Positions 17,804 to 22,056 of a stretch of DNA of 22,056 bases are shown here, piece by piece. Both the position numbers and the translations under genes were made by a program. The notes under the pieces were generated by a model. It was not told where the DNA came from. It saw only the letters and a list, made by a program, of their open reading frames with translations, and searched no databases. The stretch's first letter is position 1; the number at the start of each line of letters is the position of its first letter. Location: positions 1 to 22,056 of the forward strand of contig CAJNDD010000027.1 of the NCBI GenBank assembly GCA_905221435.1, written 5' to 3'. The stretch comes from a bacterium (GTDB lineage Bacteria; Bacillota; Bacilli; Lactobacillales; Streptococcaceae).

Positions 17804-18739
17804 TTAGTAATCTGGTCTTAAGACACCTGTTACGGTTGCCTTAGTTGCTTCGTAGTCGCCATCTACAACAACTTTGATAATGCGTTTGGCATCTTCTTCC
17901 GGCGCTGGAACTAGAGGTAATCGAGTTGGCCCCGCTTCAAATCCCATGTAGTTCAAAACTGCCTTAACTGGAGCAGGACTTGGATAAGAGAAGAGGGCAT
18001 TGACCTTAGGAATGAATTTACGTTGAATTGCTGCAGCTTTTTTCATATCGCTTTCTGCAATGGCAGTGAACATCTCGTGCATCTCATCCCCATTTGTATG
18101 AGAGGCAACAGAAATAACCCCATCTGCACCAAGATTCATGGCATGGAAGGCATCCCCATCTTCACCTGTATAAATCAAGAACTCTTCTGGCTTGTGCTCA
18201 ATCAAATAAGCCATATTTGCCAAGCTGGTACATTCTTTAACACCGATAATATTAGGATGGTCAGCCAAGCGAAGCATGGTTTCTGGAGTCAATTCGACAA
18301 CCACACGCCCTGGAATGTTATAAATGATAATAGGCAAATCTGAGGCGTCTGCAATAGCTTTAAAGTGCTGATACATGCCTTCTTGAGAAGGTTTGTTGTA
18401 GTACGGTACAATCGCAAGACCAGCAGCGAAGCCACCAAATTCTGCGACTTCTTTGACAAACTCGATCGAGTCACGTGTATCATTGGTACCTACACCCGCA
18501 ATCAAAGGAACACGTTCATTAACAATCTTTTGTACAGCCGCAAAGAGTTCCAACTCCTCATCGTGAGTCAAAGTTGGACTCTCAGCAGTCGTTCCAGCTA
18601 GAAGAATGCCGTCTGTGTGATGGGACAATAAATGCTCAATCAAGGCTGGAATGGCATCAAAGTTGATGGAACCATCCTCATGGAAAGGGGTAATGAAGGC
18701 TGTGATGATTTTACACTCTTTTAAATCTTGGTAAGACAT
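17804..18739 (-). CDS. dapA: 4-hydroxy-tetrahydrodipicolinate synthase
   Basis: A 311-residue TIM-barrel aldolase condensing pyruvate with aspartate semialdehyde, the first step toward diaminopimelate and lysine. It has G-T-T-A-E-S (49-54), the catalytic tyrosine in Y-N-I-P-G-R (140) and the Schiff-base lysine in G-V-K-E-C-T (168). The ATG at 18739 follows GAGAGGTG; three extra codons upstream (M-F-L) lack support. It lies 51 bases after asd, whose product is its substrate. Confidence 0.96.
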   Translation of the reverse strand: MSYQDLKECKIITAFITPFHEDGSINFDAIPALIEHLLSHHTDGILLAGTTAESPTLTHDEELELFAAVQKIVNERVPLIAGVGTNDTRDSIEFVKEVAEFGGFAAGLAIVPYYNKPSQEGMYQHFKAIADASDLPIIIYNIPGRVVVELTPETMLRLADHPNIIGVKECTSLANMAYLIEHKPEEFLIYTGEDGDAFHAMNLGADGVISVASHTNGDEMHEMFTAIAESDMKKAAAIQRKFIPKVNALFSYPSPAPVKAVLNYMGFEAGPTRLPLVPAPEEDAKRIIKVVVDGDYEATKATVTGVLRPDY

Positions 18740-18764
18740 GAGAAACACCTCTCTATTTCAAAGA

Positions 18765-18784
18765 AGGAGTTCATTCGAACTCCT
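18765..18784 (-). other. Hairpin between asd and dapA
   Basis: Eight perfect pairs (18765-18772 with 18777-18784) around a four-base loop. No U-run follows, so it is more likely a processing or stabilising stem, or a weak attenuator, than a full terminator. Confidence 0.45.
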
Positions 18785-18790
18785 AAACCA

Positions 18791-19867
18791 TTATTTCAAT
18801 TCAAATTTCAGCTCAGCTGTTGGACGGACCAAACCACGCTCATGAAGCGTTTCTGCGATCTGTACAGAGTTCCAAGCAGCACCTTTGAGAAGGTTATCTG
18901 ATACAACCCACATATGAATTCCTTTCTCGGCATCCAAGTCTTTACGGATACGACCAACAAAGGTATCACGTGAGCCAACAGCATTGATGGCTTGTGGGTA
19001 GACTTGGTTAGCCACGTCATCCTCAAGAACAGCACCCGGAAAGGCTGCGATGGCTGCTTTCACTTCTTCAATTGGAGCCACTTCTTTTGTTTCGATGTAA
19101 ACAGACTCAGAGTGAGCTGACAAGACGGGAATACGCACACATGTTGCAGATACTGCAATGCTATCGTCTTCCATGATTTTCTTCGTTTCCTTGGTCATCT
19201 TCATCTCTTCATAAGTGTAATCATTGTCCGTGAAGACATCGATTTGTGGAAGAGCGTTAAAGGCGATAGGATAGTGCTTCTTGTCACCACCTGAAGGCAA
19301 GATTTCCGCATGCAAATCACGTGGATTCACACCGTCATTCAAGACTTCACGAAGTTCACGTTGTGTTTCAAGAATCGCTCCCATACCAGCACCTGAAACT
19401 GCTTGGTAAGTTGATACGATGATACGGTCCAAGCCCCATTTTTGACGGACAGGTTCAAGAGCCACCATCATTTGGATTGTTGAACAGTTAGGGCAGGCAA
19501 TGATTCCGTTGTGGGCATCAAGTGCATGAGCATTTACTTCCGGCACAACCAAGGGTACATCTGGGTTTTGACGGAAATAAGATGTATTATCCACTACTAC
19601 CGCTCCAGCTTGAACCGCGTATGGTGCATACTTAGATGATGTCGAACCACCTGCTGAGAAGAGTGCAATATCAACACCCTCAAAAGCTGTCTCAGTTGTC
19701 TCTTCAATCGTAATATCTTGGTCTTTAAATTTCAAAGTCTTACCTGCTGAACGTGCAGAAGCAAGGTAACGAATTTTATCGATTGGAAGTGTTGATTCTT
19801 CCAACATTTTTATCATCTGAGCTCCGACAGCACCTGTCGCGCCGACTACAGCAACTGTATATCCCAT
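18791..19867 (-). CDS. asd: Aspartate-semialdehyde dehydrogenase
   Basis: A 358-residue enzyme reducing aspartyl phosphate with NADPH. The dinucleotide-binding loop is G-A-T-G-A-V-G (9-15), the catalytic Cys128 lies in C-P-N-C-S-T and the histidine is in S-A-H-S-E-S (252), with Arg245 nearby. It feeds threonine, methionine and, through the adjacent dapA, lysine and peptidoglycan precursors. A GAGG site precedes the ATG. Promoter 19913-19941 lies downstream of a separate small-RNA unit. Confidence 0.97.
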   Translation of the reverse strand: MGYTVAVVGATGAVGAQMIKMLEESTLPIDKIRYLASARSAGKTLKFKDQDITIEETTETAFEGVDIALFSAGGSTSSKYAPYAVQAGAVVVDNTSYFRQNPDVPLVVPEVNAHALDAHNGIIACPNCSTIQMMVALEPVRQKWGLDRIIVSTYQAVSGAGMGAILETQRELREVLNDGVNPRDLHAEILPSGGDKKHYPIAFNALPQIDVFTDNDYTYEEMKMTKETKKIMEDDSIAVSATCVRIPVLSAHSESVYIETKEVAPIEEVKAAIAAFPGAVLEDDVANQVYPQAINAVGSRDTFVGRIRKDLDAEKGIHMWVVSDNLLKGAAWNSVQIAETLHERGLVRPTAELKFELK

Positions 19868-19912
19868 AAATAACCTCTTTCGGAATTTTCTAAAAATTTC
19901 TATAATAGATTT

Positions 19913-19941
19913 ATTATACTACTTTTTACAGAAATTGAAAA
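19913..19941 (-). promoter_or_regulatory. Promoter of asd-dapA
   Basis: On the minus strand TTTTCA (19936-19941), a 17-base spacer and TATAAT (19913-19918). It follows the terminator of the asd small RNA, so asd can be transcribed independently of that RNA. Confidence 0.75.
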
Positions 19942-19970
19942 GTATTTTTAGACTATATTTTCTGAAAACT

Positions 19971-20112
19971 AAAAATCCCTAGCCATTGACCAGGGACTAA
20001 GAGGCATCTTCATGTGATGAGCAGGTTCACACAACTCATCAAGGTCCGCTCCTGCGTTACGACCTCCTTATGCTCAATAGCAGTCCGAAGACTACCTATC
20101 GACTCATCGCAA
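19971..20112 (-). ncRNA. Small RNA matching the 'asd RNA' motif
   Basis: This structured segment is bounded by a near-consensus promoter and an intrinsic terminator, and holds no open frame with a ribosome site. Hairpins are visible: a UUCG-capped stem (20080-20095 on the plus strand), a GATGAG/CTCATC stem and the terminal stem (19976-19984 with 19988-19996) followed by five U. Position and size fit the asd RNA motif described by comparative genomics upstream of asd in streptococci, with an S. pyogenes transcript reported as about 170 nt. Assignment is from memory of position and structure. Its function is not established; it may be a free sRNA rather than a cis-regulator. Confidence 0.65.
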
Positions 20113-20117
20113 CTACT

Positions 20118-20146
20118 ATTCTACTAGATAGAGTCACTTTTGTCAA
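20118..20146 (-). promoter_or_regulatory. Promoter of the asd small RNA
   Basis: On the minus strand a perfect TTGACA (20141-20146), a 17-base spacer and TAGAAT (20118-20123). Confidence 0.8.
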
Positions 20147-20185
20147 CAGCCAAAACTCTTTGCTTTATTTATACAGGTAGATAAG

Positions 20186-20208
20186 AAAAACCTTGGTTTT
20201 CCAAGGTT
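20186..20208 (-). terminator. Terminator after tRNA-Thr
   Basis: Stem 20189-20196 with 20201-20208 (eight perfect pairs), loop of four, then a U-run on the minus strand. Confidence 0.9.
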
Positions 20209-20223
20209 ATTTCGTCTCTATCA

Positions 20224-20296
20224 TGCTAATTGCCGGGATTGAACCGGCGACCTCATCCTTACCATGGATGCGCTCTGCCAACTGAGCTAAATCAGC
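20224..20296 (-). tRNA. tRNA-Thr (anticodon GGU)
   Basis: A 73-nt cloverleaf. Acceptor GCTGATT pairs with AATTAGC (one G-U), discriminator A, D-arm AGCTC-AGTTGGCA-GAGC, anticodon stem CATCC/GGATG with loop A-T-G-G-T-A-A, T-arm GCCGG-TTCAATC-CCGGC. The loop reads GGU at 34-36, so it decodes ACC and ACU threonine codons. CCA is not encoded. It has its own promoter and terminator. Confidence 0.95.
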
Positions 20297-20306
20297 TTAC
20301 CTAAAA

Positions 20307-20335
20307 AGTATACTATAGTTCTATGTTCTTGTCAA
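20307..20335 (-). promoter_or_regulatory. Promoter of tRNA-Thr
   Basis: On the minus strand TTGACA (20330-20335), a 17-base spacer and TATACT (20307-20312), 11 bases before the mature tRNA. Confidence 0.85.
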
Positions 20336-20361
20336 GCGCTCTCTTTTAATTTTATGGAATG

Positions 20362-20392
20362 AAAAAAGCTAGATTTGGCAAGTATCTAGCTT
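20362..20392 (-). terminator. Terminator after queT
   Basis: Stem 20366-20374 with 20384-20392 (nine perfect pairs), nine-base loop, followed by U on the minus strand (A at 20362-20367). Confidence 0.85.
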
Positions 20393-20401
20393 ATAGACTT
20401 C

Positions 20402-20911
20402 TTATTTTGTTAGATCGATTCGCTGTCCCAGTTTACTGATCAAAATCGCACCTACTATAAGTGATGCAAACTCACCAATTCCAGTAGAGAACCATGTCAA
20501 GAAGAATGGAGCTTCTGCAACGATATGAAGTTCAGCTGCAATGGTAATCATTGAAATGGAGAAGAGGATTGAAAAGAAGAAATGATCTTTACGAATCAAA
20601 CCATTGAACAGATAGTCTTTCTTGTACTTGCTAAAGAGCCATACACCTAGACTTAGGAAAACTAGGGTAGAACCTCCACCGACAAAGACATCTATTAGAC
20701 CAAAGCTAAAGAAATTAGCAATCATACAGCCAATCGTCACACCGATGATGTATTTTGGATTGTAAAAGGCCAAGAAATTCATCATCTCAGAAATACGGAA
20801 CTGGTAAGCACCGTAGCTAATGGCATTCAGCGGTGGGGTAATGGTCAAAACCACATAGATAGCAGCAACAATAGCGATGTCTGCCATGTCACGAACAGTT
20901 AATTTTTTCAT
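20402..20911 (-). CDS. queT: QueT-family queuosine-precursor ECF transporter subunit
   Basis: A 169-residue integral membrane protein with about five or six hydrophobic segments. It belongs to the QueT (COG4708) S-components, which bind queuosine precursors such as preQ1 for uptake by an ECF module. The motif G-A-Y-Q-F-R-I-S-E near the N-terminus is characteristic. The ATG at 20911 lies right after the riboswitch and its AAAGGAG site; a longer frame from 20971 would run backward through the riboswitch and is not real. Confidence 0.92.
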   Translation of the reverse strand: MKKLTVRDMADIAIVAAIYVVLTITPPLNAISYGAYQFRISEMMNFLAFYNPKYIIGVTIGCMIANFFSFGLIDVFVGGGSTLVFLSLGVWLFSKYKKDYLFNGLIRKDHFFFSILFSISMITIAAELHIVAEAPFFLTWFSTGIGEFASLIVGAILISKLGQRIDLTK

Positions 20912-20914
20912 GTT

Positions 20915-20972
20915 TTCTCCTTTAGCGGTTTCCCGCGTAAAATATGCTTGGTGAAAGAAGCTAAGCACCAAG
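20915..20972 (-). promoter_or_regulatory. preQ1-II riboswitch
   Basis: The minus strand reads CTTGGTGCTTAGC, then CACCAAGCATATTTTACGCG and AACCGCTAAAGGAG, almost identical to the known S. pneumoniae preQ1-II (COG4708) aptamer. The AAAGGAG end is the queT ribosome site. On preQ1 binding the pseudoknot should hide it and stop translation. A short perfect stem (20973-20989) lies just upstream. Confidence 0.95.
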
Positions 20973-20994
20973 GGTTGATTGAATCAACCTTACT

Positions 20995-21003
20995 AGTATA
21001 ACA
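20995..21003 (-). promoter_or_regulatory. Extended -10 promoter of queT
   Basis: TGT-TATACT on the minus strand, about 20 bases before the riboswitch aptamer. It overlaps the -35 region of the divergent gtrA promoter. Confidence 0.65.
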
Positions 21004-21018
21004 CAATAGCCAGCTTTA

Positions 21019-21027
21019 TGCTATACT
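21019..21027 (+). promoter_or_regulatory. Extended -10 promoter of the GtrA-family gene
   Basis: TGC-TATACT ends six bases before the ATG at 21034, so the expected first transcribed base is at or beside the A of the start codon. No ribosome site can fit in between. Confidence 0.65.
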
Positions 21028-21033
21028 AAAATC

Positions 21034-21471
21034 ATGAAAAAACTAATAAAAGCTTTCTTTGATAACGAGATTCTCTCTTACTTATTTTTCGGTGGTGCTA
21101 CTACTCTGGTCTCGATTTTATCACGTTTGGTTATTTACCGTATCAGCCACCAAGAAATCCTAGCAACCATACTCGCAAATATTATTGGTATTCTCTTCGC
21201 CTTTATCACTAATGATACGGTTGTCTTTAAACAAGAGAGAAAGAATTGGATAACTCGCCTCTCTAAGTTTTTTCCAGCACGTCTTTTTACTTTGAGCCTT
21301 GATACCCTCTTAACGTATATCTTCGTCACATCTTATCCTAATATTATTGGTCAATTTGTCAAACAGAATTTAGATAGGGTTAATACCATCGAAACTCTGA
21401 TTGCTCAAATCTTGATTATCATCCTCAATTATATATTTAGTAAATCATATATCTTTAAAAAAGTGTCTTAA
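21034..21471 (+). CDS. GtrA-family membrane protein
   Basis: A 145-residue protein with four membrane segments (about 14-34, 38-58, 78-98 and 117-140) in the GtrA/DPMS fold. Such proteins are thought to help move lipid-linked sugars across the membrane during decoration of surface polysaccharides or teichoic acids. Y-L-F-F-G-G near the N-terminus and F-x-T-N-D near position 54 are typical. No ribosome-binding site precedes the ATG and no other in-frame start lies near, so the message is probably leaderless. No glycosyltransferase gene adjoins it in this window. Confidence 0.88.
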   Translation: MKKLIKAFFDNEILSYLFFGGATTLVSILSRLVIYRISHQEILATILANIIGILFAFITNDTVVFKQERKNWITRLSKFFPARLFTLSLDTLLTYIFVTSYPNIIGQFVKQNLDRVNTIETLIAQILIIILNYIFSKSYIFKKVS

Positions 21472-21487
21472 ACCATAAGCATTAGAG

Positions 21488-21516
21488 TTGCATTATATAG
21501 CTATTTAAGATATAAT
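21488..21516 (+). promoter_or_regulatory. Promoter of mscL
   Basis: TTGCAT (21488-21493), a 17-base spacer and TATAAT (21511-21516). Confidence 0.8.
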
Positions 21517-21543
21517 ATAACATGAATTTTATGAAAGGAATTT

Positions 21544-21933
21544 ATGAAAATGTTAAAGGAACTTAAAGAATTTTTGCTTCGTGGTAATGTCGTTGACCTT
21601 GCTGTCGGTGTAATCATTGCCTCTGCTTTTGGTGCTATCGTAACTTCATTTGTTAATGATATCATCACACCACTTCTTTTGAACCCAGCTTTGGAAGCTG
21701 CGAATGCTAACAACATCGCTGAGCTTGCATGGAATGGTGTTACATATGGTAAATTCTTGAGTGCGATTATCAACTTCCTCGTTGTTGGTACAGTTCTCTT
21801 CTTCGTTATCAAAGGTATTGAAAAAGCGCAAAACCTTCGTAAGAAAGAGGAAGTGGTTGAGGAAGCTCCTGCTGCTCCAACTGAACTTGAAGTTCTTCAA
21901 GAAATCAAAGCTCTTCTTGAGAAAAAATCATAA
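21544..21933 (+). CDS. mscL: Large-conductance mechanosensitive channel
   Basis: A 129-residue pentameric channel that opens under membrane tension and releases solutes during osmotic downshock. The N-terminal helix E-F-L-L-R-G-N-V is followed by TM1 (V-V-D-L-A-V-G-V-I-I), with the gating-constriction segment of small residues A-S-A-F-G-A. A periplasmic loop, TM2 (about 77-93) and a charged C-terminal bundle follow. ATG at 21544 is very close to AAAGGA; the ATG at 21550 (M-L-K-E-L) has better spacing and may be the true start. Confidence 0.95.
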   Translation: MKMLKELKEFLLRGNVVDLAVGVIIASAFGAIVTSFVNDIITPLLLNPALEAANANNIAELAWNGVTYGKFLSAIINFLVVGTVLFFVIKGIEKAQNLRKKEEVVEEAPAAPTELEVLQEIKALLEKKS

Positions 21934-21955
21934 CCACCCGTCTAACGGGTGGTTT
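21932..21955 (+). terminator. Hairpin after mscL, probable terminator
   Basis: Ten perfect pairs (21932-21941 with 21945-21954), loop CTA, overlapping the mscL stop codon. Only three T follow. It is also the first of three successive stems that may belong to a mobile element. Confidence 0.65.
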
Positions 21956-21961
21956 GCACCA

Positions 21962-22006
21962 GGGCTATAAGCCCAAATCACCAGCCAGCGCCTAAAGACG
22001 CTGGCT
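21962..22006. repeat. Two further hairpins at the right edge
   Basis: Stems 21962-21966/21970-21974 and 21983-21990/21999-22006 follow the terminator at short spacing. Three palindromes in a row look more like the end of an IS200/IS605-type element, with its guide-RNA region, than a simple terminator. The window ends before this can be decided. Confidence 0.45.
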
Positions 22007-22023
22007 TTCACTTTGTTCAAGCC

Positions 22024-22056
22024 TCATTGCTCTTGACTCGTCACAAACCTCTCAAA
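22024..22056 (-). CDS. Possible C-terminus of a TnpB-like protein
   Basis: Ten codons then TGA on the minus strand (F-E-R-F-V-T-S-Q-E-Q-stop) enter from the right edge just before the hairpin series. If the hairpins are the right end of an IS605-type element, this is where tnpB would end. The stretch is too short to identify by itself. Confidence 0.2.
   Translation of the reverse strand, partial: FERFVTSQEQ

Noticed and set aside
20912..20971. Longer N-terminus for QueT
   Set aside because: The stretch is the preQ1-II riboswitch and ribosome site.

Overview
The window looks like chromosome from a mitis-group Streptococcus (S. mitis / S. oralis / S. pneumoniae relatives). The evidence is the gene order tdk-prfA-prmC-sua5-GNAT-glyA, the mnmE / dapA-asd / queT / mscL neighbourhood, a preQ1-II riboswitch of the streptococcal type, strong AAGGAGG ribosome-binding sites and many extended -10 (TGnTATAAT) promoters.

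Layout. (1) Bases 1-7027 are an AT-rich accessory region read on the minus strand, lying directly downstream of an rRNA uracil methyltransferase gene (rumA/rlmCD). From memory, the same side of rumA borders the variable island PPI-1 in S. pneumoniae. At the left edge is the end of an IS3-family element. It has cut the last of three tandem paralogous membrane-protein genes that follow a small lipoprotein gene. Next, going right, come an acidic orphan protein, a complete ADP-ribosylglycohydrolase and three unrelated passenger genes: a SAP-domain protein, an unknown 156-residue protein and an alpha/beta hydrolase. Each passenger lies between a copy of the rumA 3' end and a copy of the 5' end of the ADP-ribosylglycohydrolase gene. 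Two of those 5' ends are 42-codon fragments fused at the same point to a rumA tail. This accretion of cassettes is the main discovery of the window.

(2) Bases 7028-15943 are a conserved minus-strand block with very tight spacing: tdk, prfA, prmC, sua5, a GNAT acetyltransferase, glyA, a nucleoid-associated protein, a lysozyme-like protein, a secreted DUF1002-type protein and rumA. Several junctions are ATGA or TAATG overlaps. PrmC modifies the release factor made by the adjacent prfA.

(3) Bases 15944-17793 hold two plus-strand genes with their own promoters and terminators: a 4-oxalocrotonate tautomerase-like gene and mnmE.

(4) Bases 17794-20400 hold asd-dapA (minus; the aspartate to dihydrodipicolinate branch leading to lysine and peptidoglycan), a small RNA matching the 'asd RNA' motif with its own promoter and terminator, and tRNA-Thr(GGU).

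(5) Bases 20402-22056 hold queT under a preQ1-II riboswitch, divergent from a GtrA-family gene that appears leaderless, then mscL. Beyond mscL a series of hairpins at the right edge may be the end of an IS200/IS605-type element.
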